From assembly GCF_000384195.1 (NCBI RefSeq), contig NZ_KB913034.1, positions 272,745-336,744 of the forward strand: a stretch of DNA of 64,000 bases, written 5' to 3'. A model generated the notes under the pieces. The model was not told where the DNA came from. It did not search any database and was given only the letters and a program-made list of their open reading frames with translations. The number at the start of each line of letters is the position of its first letter. Positions within the stretch are counted from its first letter, which is position 1. Positions 50,022-62,819 of the stretch are shown piece after piece. Origin of the DNA: Allobaculum stercoricanis DSM 13633. GTDB taxonomy: Bacteria; Bacillota_I; Bacilli_A; Erysipelotrichales; Erysipelotrichaceae. The position numbers and the translations under genes were made by a program.

Positions 50022-50048
50022 TTGGAAATACAACGTTTCCAGTACAAT
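50022..50048 (+). promoter_or_regulatory. Possible internal promoter before glmM
   Basis: TTGGAA (50022-50027), 15 bases, TACAAT (50043-50048). The spacing is slightly short. It would start a leader of about 145 bases. Confidence 0.35.
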
Positions 50049-50080
50049 AAGGTTGTTGAAACAGATAATTTTATATTTGA

Positions 50081-50180
50081 CGAGGCAACCATTATTCTTC
50101 GTACGTTTAAGAATGATGAAATGATAGATGGTTTGAATCACTAGCGCCTCGATGGATCATCCAGACAGGCGCTTATTTTA
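50081..50180 (+). promoter_or_regulatory. Attenuator-like structured leader upstream of glmM
   Basis: Two mutually exclusive foldings can be drawn. Fold A: CGAGGC (50081-50086) pairs with GCCTCG (50146-50151), AACC with GGTT, and ATTATTCTT (50091-50099) with AAGAATGAT (50109-50117), leaving two 12-base bulges. Fold B: AGCGCCT (50143-50149) pairs with AGGCGCT (50167-50173), followed by TATTTTATTT, a terminator. The shared bases make it a switch. No known riboswitch class was recognised. Confidence 0.6.
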
Positions 50181-50200
50181 TTTAAAAGGAGATTTACAAA

Positions 50201-51544
50201 ATGGGAAAATATTTTGGAACGGATGGAGTAAGAGGTCGTGCAAACGAACAACTTACTTTAGATATGGCTGTGCGTATTGGCCAATGGCTAGGTTGGTATT
50301 ATTCAAAGTCTAAGACACATGCCAAAATTTTAATTGGCCGCGATACACGTTTATCCGGATCCATGTTTGAACTGGGTTTAGCAGCTGGTGCAGTCAGCAC
50401 AGGTGCAAATGTGTACTTGTTAGGGATTTGTCCGACGCCGGCAATTTCATATTTAGTTAGCGAAGAAGACTTTGATTGCGGAATCATGGTTTCTGCATCA
50501 CATAACCCGTTCTATGATAACGGAATTAAAATTTTCAATCACGAAGGCATTAAAATGCCAGAAGATATTTTGTTACAGATCGAAGACTACATCGATGGAA
50601 AAAGTCAGATCGAACTCGCAACTGGAGAAAGAGTTGGGGAATATTTTGACTGGGAAACAGGACTTGAGCTTTATATTTCATGGTTGAAGAAAACAAATTC
50701 GATGGATTTAAGCGGTATGCATATTGCTGTTGACTTGGCCAATGGTTCTGCTTGTTCAACAGCAGTAGAAACATTAGATGCCTTAGGGGCAACCGTCGAT
50801 GCGATTAATGCTAGCCCAAATGGAGTCAACATTAACTTAAAAGCAGGATCAACGCACCCAGAAGGGTTACAACGTTTCGTCATTGAAAATCAATGCGATA
50901 TTGGATTGGCGTTTGATGGGGATGCCGATCGTTTAATTGCCGTTGATGCAAAAGGACGATTAATCAACGGGGATTATATTCTTTATATTTTAGGTCTCCA
51001 TATGCATGAACAAAATAAACTGAATCAAAACATCGTTGTGACTACAGTTATGGCAAACTTAGGCTTATATAAAGCGTTCCAAAAAAATAACATCGATTAT
51101 ATCCAAACCCCAGTCGGCGATAAATATGTTTTAGAAGAAATGATGAAACATGACTATAGCCTTGGTGGAGAACAATCTGGTCATATTATTTTCTACAAAG
51201 ATGAAGTGACAGGAGATGGATTATTTAGTGCATTGCGCTTGTTGCATGTAATGAAGGAAACTGGAAAATCTCTCGAAGAATTGGCGAATGGTTTATACAT
51301 TTATCCACAACTATTAGAAAATGTACAAGTTAAAGATAAAAACATTGTGTTACACGATGAAGACATCCAAGCTAAAATTGATGAAGTGGCCCAATTTTTA
51401 GGGGAAGAAGGACGTATTCTCGTTCGTCCGAGTGGAACAGAACCATTAATTCGCGTTATGGTAGAAGCAGCGACGCAAAGACTTTGTGAAGACTGTGTTC
51501 ACATGGTTACCGACTTAATTTATAAAAAAGGATATGCTGCTTAA
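50201..51544 (+). CDS. glmM: Phosphoglucosamine mutase
   Basis: Interconverts glucosamine-6-phosphate and glucosamine-1-phosphate for UDP-GlcNAc synthesis. The 447-residue protein begins MGKYFGTDGVRGRANE. The phosphoserine loop is VSASHNPFYDNGIK, the metal loop is AFDGDADRLI, the sugar-binding loop is GGEQSGHI, and the phosphate-binding C-terminal loop is VRPSGTEPLIRV. It follows cdaA-cdaR in the conserved order, but a 220-base gap with its own leader separates it. GGAGAT precedes the ATG. Confidence 0.97.
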   Translation: MGKYFGTDGVRGRANEQLTLDMAVRIGQWLGWYYSKSKTHAKILIGRDTRLSGSMFELGLAAGAVSTGANVYLLGICPTPAISYLVSEEDFDCGIMVSASHNPFYDNGIKIFNHEGIKMPEDILLQIEDYIDGKSQIELATGERVGEYFDWETGLELYISWLKKTNSMDLSGMHIAVDLANGSACSTAVETLDALGATVDAINASPNGVNINLKAGSTHPEGLQRFVIENQCDIGLAFDGDADRLIAVDAKGRLINGDYILYILGLHMHEQNKLNQNIVVTTVMANLGLYKAFQKNNIDYIQTPVGDKYVLEEMMKHDYSLGGEQSGHIIFYKDEVTGDGLFSALRLLHVMKETGKSLEELANGLYIYPQLLENVQVKDKNIVLHDEDIQAKIDEVAQFLGEEGRILVRPSGTEPLIRVMVEAATQRLCEDCVHMVTDLIYKKGYAA

Positions 51545-51599
51545 AGAAAGCAGAATTCAATCACTAACAATTTAATGTAGTGTTTATGTCATAAGTATT

Positions 51600-51628
51600 C
51601 GTTTAGCTTTAATTTTATTCGATATAAT
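51600..51628 (+). promoter_or_regulatory. Possible promoter of the two-component operon
   Basis: CGTTTA (51600-51605), 17 bases, TATAAT (51623-51628). The -10 is perfect and the -35 weak. Confidence 0.5.
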
Positions 51629-51718
51629 AAAAAGGAAAGTGAATGAAGTGAACTTACAACTCTACTAGAATAGTGGCTTTCATGCCTGGAAGTAAGGAAG
51701 ACACAAAGGAGATTTCCA

Positions 51719-52375
51719 ATGAAACGAATCATTAATATCGTTGAAGATGAAAAAGACATTAACAATTTAGTTGCTCAATATCTTCGTAAAGAAGGATACG
51801 ATGTAAATTCGTATTATACCTACGAAGAAGCAAGTGTACACACCCAAGATGATGTTCATCTTTGGATTTTAGATATCATGCTCGATGATAAATCTGGTTT
51901 TGACTTATTAGAGGAAATTCGGCAAAGCAATGCCGATACGCCAATTATCTTTATGTCAGCGCGAGATAAAGAATTTGACCGAATTATCGGCTTGGAAAAA
52001 GGTTGCGATGATTACATCACAAAACCATTTTCACCAAAAGAACTCGTTTTACGCGTCAACAATTTAATTAAACGGGCTTATAAAGATACGAATAATCGAA
52101 TCTTTATTGATGGTTATGAACTCGATGAGGAACAACGTAAAGTTTATTCTGATCAAGAAGAAATCGAATTGACGACAAAAGAATTCGACTTATTGATGAT
52201 GTTTATCAAAAATAAAGGATTTGCGTTCTCTCGTGAAAAGATTTTAGAAATTGTTTGGGATGAAAACTACTTTGGTAGCGACCGTGTTGTCGATGACACA
52301 TTACGTCGTTTGCGTAAAAAACTGCCAAAACTCAATATCCATACAATCTATGGTTATGGCTATCGTTTGGGGTAG
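51719..52375 (+). CDS. OmpR-family response regulator
   Basis: A 218-residue response regulator. The receiver has the acidic pair VEDEKD, phospho-acceptor WILDIMLDDKSG (Asp about 53), the switch Thr/Ser in FMSARD and the Lys in DYITKPFSPKEL. The C-terminal winged-helix domain (about 125-218) has the pattern ELTTKEFDLLMMFIKNKGFAFSREKILEIVWDENYFGSDRVVDDTLRRLRKKL and ends YGYGYRL. It is three bases upstream of its kinase gene. The signal and regulon are unknown. GGAGAT precedes the ATG. Confidence 0.95.
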   Translation: MKRIINIVEDEKDINNLVAQYLRKEGYDVNSYYTYEEASVHTQDDVHLWILDIMLDDKSGFDLLEEIRQSNADTPIIFMSARDKEFDRIIGLEKGCDDYITKPFSPKELVLRVNNLIKRAYKDTNNRIFIDGYELDEEQRKVYSDQEEIELTTKEFDLLMMFIKNKGFAFSREKILEIVWDENYFGSDRVVDDTLRRLRKKLPKLNIHTIYGYGYRLG

Positions 52376-52378
52376 ATT

Positions 52379-53887
52379 ATGAAAATGCCTTTACAAAACA
52401 CATTTAAAAAACTGACCCTGACTCAGCAGATCATGGTTTTGATCTTGATGATGGTTGTGTTTTTAATGTTGTTTTTTAGTTTTTTCCTCTCAGGAAATAT
52501 TAACGAAACAATTTCGCAACAAATCTATACGACACTTGAGGAAAAACAAAAGCCAATCGTTAGTGCTTTAGAAGTGGGGAAAAGCCCTATACATGATCGC
52601 GAATTGTTTGGTTATTTAACGATCGATCGCAAAATCTCAACAGCTGTTGTGACTAAACAAGGTGCCGATATTGTTTGTGCATCTGATATTCACAATCCAC
52701 CAAAAGGGATGATTGTTGATGGTGTCATTACAGAAGCAAGAGAGATGCTTGAACAGGATCGACCAACGGAACAAAAAGAAGTGTCCTTTAATAGTCACAT
52801 GTATTATTGTCGATTTACCCCGATTACCGTTGAAGGTATGGATGCTGTTCTTGTTTCCTATACAGATGATGCCTATGCCCAACAACTCCGATCAACCTTG
52901 ATGGATTCGACGATTTATGTAATTGTGATCGTCTTCTTTATGTTGTTGATCATCTTGTTGCTTTGGGTATTCCAAATCATTCGCCCATTGAATCAGATCA
53001 AATCGTATATTGCGCAAATTAAAGAGGGCAAAGATGTCGATTTATATATTTGTCGAGATGATGAAATTGGGGATGTGGCCAAAGAACTGCAGACCTTAAC
53101 AGCGGAACTTGCTAAACAAGAAAAAGCAAAAGAAGAAATGATTCATAACATTTCGCATGACTTAAAAACGCCAATTGCAACAATTAAGTCATATTCTGAA
53201 TCCATTAAAGATGGAATCTATCCATATGGTGATTTGGAAAGTAGTGTTGATGTCATTTTGGATAATGCCAAACGTCTTGAAGACAAAGTACACTCCCTTT
53301 TATATATGAACCGTGTGGAATACTTAGTGTCTTCGGATTCAGAAGGCGTTACAACCAACATGAAAGACGTCGTAGAAGAAGTTGTTTTAAACGCCAAAGT
53401 CATTCGCCCAGAAATTCAATTGATTACGGACGTAGAAGAAGTTTATTTTGATGGCTTGTTTGAATCTTGGCGGGTTTGTATCGAAAACATCCTTCAAAAC
53501 GCCTTCCGTTATGCAAAAACGTATATCAAAATCGAAGTGCATGAAAATGAACTTTGTATTTCAAACGATGGCCCAAAAATGGATGAAAGCAGAATCGATT
53601 CTTTATTTAAACCATTCATTATGGGTGAAGGTGGAAAATTCGGCTTAGGTCTTTCTATCGTATCAAAAGTCGTTGCCGCCAATGAATACAAAGTGCAAGG
53701 TATGAATACCGAAGATGGTGTGGCGTTTAGAATTTATCGGGAAGTGGAAGAAAAGAAACCATCGAAACGCGCCAAGGCAATTAATGTAGCGCATTGGAAT
53801 AACTCCCGAAAAATGCGTGATTCCATCAAAGAAAATAAACAAGAAGAAAATATAGATCCGGAATGCAAACATATGCATAAACGGTAA
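52379..53887 (+). CDS. Membrane sensor histidine kinase
   Basis: A 502-residue kinase partner of the upstream regulator. TM1 lies at about 17-38, an extracytoplasmic sensor domain at about 40-175, TM2 at about 178-203, then HAMP (IIRPLNQIKSYIAQI). The HisKA dimerisation helix carries the phospho-His in HNISHDLKTPIATIKSY (about 261). The HATPase domain shows the N box NILQNAFRYAK, G1-like SNDGPKMDE and G2 GKFGLGLSIV. A charged tail of about 45 residues (KKPSKRAKAINVAHWNN ... ) follows the catalytic domain, which is unusual. Confidence 0.94.
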   Translation: MKMPLQNTFKKLTLTQQIMVLILMMVVFLMLFFSFFLSGNINETISQQIYTTLEEKQKPIVSALEVGKSPIHDRELFGYLTIDRKISTAVVTKQGADIVCASDIHNPPKGMIVDGVITEAREMLEQDRPTEQKEVSFNSHMYYCRFTPITVEGMDAVLVSYTDDAYAQQLRSTLMDSTIYVIVIVFFMLLIILLLWVFQIIRPLNQIKSYIAQIKEGKDVDLYICRDDEIGDVAKELQTLTAELAKQEKAKEEMIHNISHDLKTPIATIKSYSESIKDGIYPYGDLESSVDVILDNAKRLEDKVHSLLYMNRVEYLVSSDSEGVTTNMKDVVEEVVLNAKVIRPEIQLITDVEEVYFDGLFESWRVCIENILQNAFRYAKTYIKIEVHENELCISNDGPKMDESRIDSLFKPFIMGEGGKFGLGLSIVSKVVAANEYKVQGMNTEDGVAFRIYREVEEKKPSKRAKAINVAHWNNSRKMRDSIKENKQEENIDPECKHMHKR

Positions 53888-53904
53888 ATAGATCAAATCA
53901 ATAG

Positions 53905-53955
53905 AAAACAACCAGGAATGGGCATGATCAACATGCGCTAGCCTGGTTGTTTTTT
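53905..53955 (+). terminator. Terminator of the two-component operon
   Basis: AAAACAACCAGG pairs with CCTGGTTGTTTT, with an inner GCATG/CATGC pairing, then TT. Confidence 0.88.
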
Positions 53956-54024
53956 ATAGGTAAAGCGGATGAAACGTGATTAAATAAGAAGTAGAAAACA
54001 ATCAAAATAAGGAGGAAGAGTCGG

Positions 54025-55032
54025 ATGAAACTTGCAACAATTGGAAGTGGATCAATTGTAGATTTGGCATATCAATCTTTCGCTGAAATAGAGAATATCG
54101 AAACATTAGCAGTCTATTCGCGAACAATGGAAAAAGCGAAAGCATTCGCGCAAAAACACAATGTAAAATGCGCATATGACGATTTAGATCAAATGTTTGC
54201 AGATCCTAATATCGATACAATTTATATTGCTTCTCCCAATTCTCTACATTATCCACAAGCTAAAAAAGCACTTTTAGCAAAGAAAAATGTCATTCTCGAA
54301 AAACCATTTACACCAAATTTAGAACAAACAGAAGAATTGTTTCAAATTGCCCAAGAAAATGGAGTGATGATTTTTGAAGCGATCACGAATGTTCATACAG
54401 CAAACTACAAATTACTGAAAGAACATTTGAATAAAGCGGGAAAAGTTCGCCAGTGCCTATTTAACTTCTCTCAATACTCAAGACGCTATGCAAAATACAT
54501 GGAGCATACAGTTGAAAATGTCTTTGATCCAAAGATGGATGGAGGCGCACTATTAGATATCAATATTTACAATATCCATTTGGCGGTAGGATTATTTGGC
54601 CAACCAAAAGAAATTCATTATTATCCTTTGCTAGGATGGAATGGGATCGATACATCAGGCACATTAATGTTGTTATATGAAGATAAAAACATAACTTGTA
54701 TTGGATCTAAAGATAGTTCTTCCGACTACTTAGGCTATATTCAAGGAGAATCAGGAACATTTAAAATTTCGAATGGTTCGACTGGTCGTATGCAAGATGT
54801 AGAGTTTATTCCGCCATTACAAGAAAACCAAACTTCAAACGTTGAACAAATTTCAATCGATCAAGGCTTGCATATGAGTTATGAATTCAAAGACTTCGCA
54901 GATGCAATTGATCAACATAACGAAGAGATGTATCAATCTTGCAAAGAACACTCCTTAAAAGTCGCTAAGATCTTAGAAGTTGCCAAACAACAAAGAAATG
55001 CGTTAGCGAAAGAAAAAGGATTTGAGCTCTAA
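54025..55032 (+). CDS. Gfo/Idh/MocA-family oxidoreductase
   Basis: A 335-residue NAD(P)-dependent dehydrogenase-like protein. The Rossmann domain opens KLATIGSGSIVDLAYQSF and continues with YSRTMEKAKAFAQKH, YIASPNSLHYPQAKKALLAKKNVILEKPF (the EKP motif) and FEAITNVHT. The C-terminal alpha/beta domain includes GGALLDINIYNIHLAVGLFG. Members oxidise or reduce sugars and inositols, but no specific substrate can be assigned. GGAGGAAGAG precedes the ATG. A terminator follows. Confidence 0.92.
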   Translation: MKLATIGSGSIVDLAYQSFAEIENIETLAVYSRTMEKAKAFAQKHNVKCAYDDLDQMFADPNIDTIYIASPNSLHYPQAKKALLAKKNVILEKPFTPNLEQTEELFQIAQENGVMIFEAITNVHTANYKLLKEHLNKAGKVRQCLFNFSQYSRRYAKYMEHTVENVFDPKMDGGALLDINIYNIHLAVGLFGQPKEIHYYPLLGWNGIDTSGTLMLLYEDKNITCIGSKDSSSDYLGYIQGESGTFKISNGSTGRMQDVEFIPPLQENQTSNVEQISIDQGLHMSYEFKDFADAIDQHNEEMYQSCKEHSLKVAKILEVAKQQRNALAKEKGFEL

Positions 55033-55049
55033 AAATTAAAGATGCAATG

Positions 55050-55088
55050 AAAAGTTCTGATTTGGATGGCAATTTCAGAACTTTTTCT
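55050..55088 (+). terminator. Terminator of the oxidoreductase gene
   Basis: AAAAGTTCTGA pairs with TCAGAACTTTTT. Confidence 0.85.
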
Positions 55089-55147
55089 CTAGGACAAATC
55101 AACAGAATAAATTAGGGTATACATTAAAAAAGATGAGGAATAGCATC

Positions 55148-55975
55148 ATGATCAAACAAAATTTACATACCCATTCTCAATATGATGATGGTAAATATGC
55201 AATTGATGAAATTGTACAAAAAGCACAAGAACGAGGATTTACGATCTTAGGCTTTTCTGGACATGGTTATTATGCAAAAGACGATAGCTCTATGACGCCA
55301 GAAAAAACAAAGCAATACATACAAGACGTCCGACAGGCCCAACAACAAGCACCGAATGGATTAAAAATATATTTAGGAATTGAAGAAGATAGCATGGCGC
55401 CAATTGAAAATGTCGAAGATTTTGATTATGTGATTGGCAGCGTTCATTACCTTGAGCACAATGGGAAAATTTATCCGATCGATTACTCACAAGAACAATT
55501 TGATGAAATGCTGAAAGAAGGATATCAAAACGATATCAATGCTTTGGCCAAAGATTATTATTTAGCAATTGAAAGGCAAGCGCAAAATCCCAATATCCAA
55601 ATTATTGGTCATTTAGATCTGATTGCGAAATATAATGAGGACCAAACGTATTATTGCTTTGATGATCCTAAGATTTTAAGCTATGCGAAAATCGCGATAG
55701 AACAGTTAGTCAAAGCAGGTAAGATTTTTGAAATGAATTCAGGAGCAATGGCAAGAGAATATCGCAATTCCCCTTATCCAAGTATTGAACTTTTGAAGTT
55801 GATCTATGAAGCAAATGGAAAAATTTTAATCAATACAGATTGTCATGATAAAGAATATTTAGATTATGGCATGCAAATTTGTTTAGATCTGGCAAAACAA
55901 ATCGGATTTAAAACGCTAGAAATGTTTAATGGAAAAAATTTTGAATCGAAAAACATAGAGGAATTCTTTGTATAA
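55148..55975 (+). CDS. PHP-domain phosphatase, histidinol-phosphatase-like
   Basis: A 275-residue PHP-superfamily protein. The four metal-binding motifs are visible: NLHTHSQYDDG (motif I), GFSGHGYY and EEDSM (motif II region), YVIGSVHYLE and IIGHLDLIAK (motif III), and NTDCHDKEYLDYG (motif IV). This layout fits HisK-type histidinol phosphatases, but no histidine synthesis genes are nearby, so the substrate is open. The ATG at 55148 was preferred to that at 55133 because the GAGGAA site lies between them. The terminator overlaps the stop codon. Confidence 0.87.
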   Translation: MIKQNLHTHSQYDDGKYAIDEIVQKAQERGFTILGFSGHGYYAKDDSSMTPEKTKQYIQDVRQAQQQAPNGLKIYLGIEEDSMAPIENVEDFDYVIGSVHYLEHNGKIYPIDYSQEQFDEMLKEGYQNDINALAKDYYLAIERQAQNPNIQIIGHLDLIAKYNEDQTYYCFDDPKILSYAKIAIEQLVKAGKIFEMNSGAMAREYRNSPYPSIELLKLIYEANGKILINTDCHDKEYLDYGMQICLDLAKQIGFKTLEMFNGKNFESKNIEEFFV

Positions 55976-55990
55976 AGAATTCTTTTTTTT
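55961..55990 (+). terminator. Terminator overlapping the PHP gene stop
   Basis: GAATTCTTT-GTAT-AAAGAATTC perfect stem followed by eight T residues. Its first arm encodes the last codons of the gene. Confidence 0.92.
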
Positions 55991-56283
55991 AAAAACGGAA
56001 GAAAAGAAGTTGCAACAAGATCTAAAAAAGAGAAAAAACAGGTCAAGGATTAACTCGTTTTTTCGTGGAATTGATATAGAAAACGGATACATTCTACTCA
56101 GTATAAGTCAATCAAATTATGGTGATGAAATATGCAAAAAAAAGTGAAATTTTTTTAAAAAATATGCTTGCAAAGAGATGGGATATGTGGTTGAATAGTC
56201 GAGCACTCACCGAGCGGCAAGCAAGTGAGGGCACCGACAAAGACTTGGAAAACAACACGAAATAAAGAAATTCAAATTTCGAG

Positions 56284-56312
56284 TTGACAATCCAAATCTC
56301 AAGCGGTATAGT
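56284..56312 (+). promoter_or_regulatory. rrn: rRNA operon promoter
   Basis: TTGACA (56284-56289), 17 bases, TATAGT (56307-56312). A weaker upstream possibility is TTGCAA with TTGAAT near 56170-56197. The stretch between 55990 and here holds no gene. Confidence 0.75.
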
Positions 56313-56351
56313 AAACAAGCTTTTTGACCGGGTAGCCGGTTGAAAACAGAT

Positions 56352-56364
56352 GGCTCTTTGAAAA
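56352..56364 (+). promoter_or_regulatory. boxA-like antitermination site in rRNA leader
   Basis: GGCTCTTTGAAAA resembles the boxA consensus TGCTCTTTAACA. It lies after a small CCGG-GTAG-CCGG hairpin in the leader, in the position expected for Nus-factor loading. Confidence 0.5.
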
Positions 56365-56490
56365 CTCAATGACAGACAATTCAAATTCGATAAAAATTAT
56401 ACAACGTCGATTCTGAACAAAAACACTTAATATACTTCAATATATCATTTCACGAAATAAATAAACGCAAATGCGTTTGAGTCAATATCA

Positions 56491-58017
<1,527 letters not shown>

Positions 58018-58279
58018 AAGGAGAAAGTACAAGGGAAGAGTTAAGTGAGTTTGTCATTGAGTTTTGGAAGAGCGATCTTCCAAGGTGAGAGAGGGAGGCC
58101 TTGATCATCAACCATCGATCTTTGAAAAACGAATGATCAGTATAAGACATAACAGAAGGTCTGACGTAAGTTGTAGAAAACATTACGAAGGTAATCAGAA
58201 AAGATAAACCAAGTCAGAAAAACAGTAAACAGTTCTTATAGTGTAAAAAACAATCTCGAAACAAGCATATTTTGAAATT

Positions 58280-61150
<2,871 letters not shown>

Positions 61151-61242
61151 AAGATTCGAGAGTATAAGAAAAAAGGTAACTGTAACAGTTATGTAAATAC
61201 TGGTCTTCGTTTTTGAAAGATCGATGGAACAATTCAATAGTA

Positions 61243-61345
61243 CAGTGGCGATAGCGGATGGGTCACACCTGATCCCATTTCGAACTCAGAAGTTAAGCCA
61301 TCTAGCGCCGACGATAGTGAATGCGAAAATAGGAAGCCGCTGGAC
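61243..61345 (+). rRNA. rrf: 5S ribosomal RNA (short form)
   Basis: A 5S rRNA with CAGTGGCGATAGCGGATGGG at the start, CACACCTGATCCCATTTCGAACTCAGAAGTTAAGCC, and the end GAAGCCGCTGG. It is only about 103 bases, against about 115-117 in most Firmicutes. Between GCGCCGACGATAGT and GCGAAAATAGG the distal helix is reduced to a few bases. Mollicutes and some of their Erysipelotrichia relatives are known for short 5S rRNAs, so this is probably genuine. Confidence 0.92.
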
Positions 61346-61350
61346 AAAGA

Positions 61351-61380
61351 AAAACTGCCTTGATCAAGGCAGTTTTTTTA
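61351..61380 (+). terminator. Terminator of the rRNA operon
   Basis: AAAACTGCCTTGATCAAGGCAGTTTT perfect palindrome followed by a T run. Confidence 0.93.
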
Positions 61381-61499
61381 TTGAAAAAATTATGAGATTG
61401 ATTATACCGTTTTGTAAAGCGGAGAACTGATTTTAATAAGAACGCCTATGATGTATTATTTGAATTAAATGATATAAATAAAATGATTGGAGAGATATC

Positions 61500-62198
61500 A
61501 TGACTCAAAATAATGGTCAGGGAAAACATATCATGGTCTATCTTGATGAATCAGGTAATATCCATAAAAACTCTCGAAATCGGTACTATGCAATAGGTGG
61601 CTTTTGTTGCGGCAAGGAAGCTCTGCAAAAAATAAAGTCTTCATATAAACGTGCCAATAAAAAAATTAAAGAAACATATGGTATGAATCCAGACGATGAA
61701 TTAAAGGCATGTAAAATGGATGAAACTCAAAAAATAGCATTGTTTGATGTACTCCAACAAAATAATGATTTTCGTGGCATTGGGATAGTTTTTGATAAGA
61801 AAAATTTGTGCAAAGCGATCGAAGGGGAGAATATATTTTATAATTATGGTGTCAAAGTATTGTTTGATGATGTGATCTTACCTTTGGTTGATGAATCAAA
61901 CGAATCAATTATATTTCATGTGTTCTGCGATAACCGGAGTGTTAAGAGCTGTGAATTGAACGATCTTCAAAGTTATCTATCAACATGCTTTGTTTTTAAA
62001 AATTTCTCTTTTACGGTTGAATATAGAAATTCTGCTCATGAATATTCTATTCAAATTGCCGATTTAATCGCTAATACTGCCTTTATGAGCCAGGAACATC
62101 GCGAAATGATCGAAAATGTCCTTCAAACATTGGACAAAAATTTTTTTTCGATAGCTTACTTTCCGGATCGCAAAGGAGAAACGGATAAGTTTTTCTAA
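61500..62198 (+). CDS. DUF3800-domain protein
   Basis: A 232-residue protein of the DUF3800 family, thought to have an RNase H-like fold. The N-terminal signature is VYLDESGNIHKNSRNRYYAIGGF (acidic Asp-Glu), with a second acid in FCDNRSVKSCELN (about 146) and the C-terminal motif SIQIADLIANT (about 186-196, with Asp). Such proteins are frequent in mobile and defence-associated loci, but a biochemical role is not established. GGAGAG lies seven bases before the ATG. It follows the rRNA terminator directly, is more AT-rich than the core genes, and may be acquired. Confidence 0.85.
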   Translation: MTQNNGQGKHIMVYLDESGNIHKNSRNRYYAIGGFCCGKEALQKIKSSYKRANKKIKETYGMNPDDELKACKMDETQKIALFDVLQQNNDFRGIGIVFDKKNLCKAIEGENIFYNYGVKVLFDDVILPLVDESNESIIFHVFCDNRSVKSCELNDLQSYLSTCFVFKNFSFTVEYRNSAHEYSIQIADLIANTAFMSQEHREMIENVLQTLDKNFFSIAYFPDRKGETDKFF

Positions 62199-62206
62199 GT
62201 GAAATA

Positions 62207-62235
62207 TTTGTTTAGGAATTATTCATGTGTATACT
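62207..62235 (+). promoter_or_regulatory. Weak promoter before candidate small RNA
   Basis: TTGTTT (62208-62213), 16 bases, TATACT (62230-62235). The -35 is poor. Confidence 0.35.
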
Positions 62236-62350
62236 GTACGTAGAGATAAGACCTGAGTAAAGTAAGTAGATCTTAAGCGTATAGTAAGTACGTTACTCCT
62301 TAGGCTCTCTAAATGTACACGATCGCCTCACTATTGAGTGAGGTTTTTTT
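62235..62350 (+). ncRNA. Candidate small structured RNA with terminator
   Basis: An elongated hairpin closes with TGTAC (62235-62239)/GTACA (62315-62319), TAGAGA (62241-62246)/TCTCTA (62306-62311) and CCT-AGTAA (62252-62260)/TTACT-AGG (62293-62304). Two AGTAAGTA repeats lie in its apical part. A strong terminator follows directly (CCTCACT-ATTG-AGTGAGG and seven T, 62326-62350). With the weak promoter it makes a compact unit of about 115 bases. It could instead be the 3' untranslated end of the DUF3800 mRNA. Confidence 0.45.
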
Positions 62351-62618
62351 ACTTTTAGTTCGTTAAAAAGAAAAATAATTTTACGTAAATCATATTTCTA
62401 AAAAGATTGAGAGAATCAATATGTTTCATTCATGCTTATTTTCGAAATCGTCTCCTCATTTTGTTTACTTAAGTGGATAACGGGACATGAATTTCTACTT
62501 GATTAGTTTATTTACAAAAATGTTTAAAACTCCATGAGAGTCGCTGCCAGGCATCTCTAAATAGTTAAGTTAATCTATCCAAAGTTGACGATAGTGTATG
62601 GAATAACATACAGTTTCT
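62351..62618. other. AT-rich intergenic region without recognised gene
   Basis: No open frame with start and ribosome site, no RNA gene and no clear repeat were seen. The composition suggests decayed DNA between the two convergent accessory genes. Confidence 0.4.
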
Positions 62619-62661
62619 AAAAAATCCGGAACTACGATAAATGAATTCATCAAGTTCCGGA
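62619..62661 (-). terminator. Terminator for the SMC-like ATPase gene
   Basis: On the minus strand TCCGGAACT pairs with AGTTCCGGA, followed by TTTTTT. It lies 160 bases after the stop of the ATPase gene. Confidence 0.75.
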
Positions 62662-62819
62662 ATATTTAGTTTCTGGGATTTTCGAAATAATCGAAGGAGT
62701 GTAAAAAGATGTACCGACAGTGACACATTTTAAATAGCAATATTGGTGCGCTTAACTTTAGCATGAAGACGAATCAGAATTCGTCCAATTACCGATTTCA
62801 ATTTACTTAAGGATTGACT

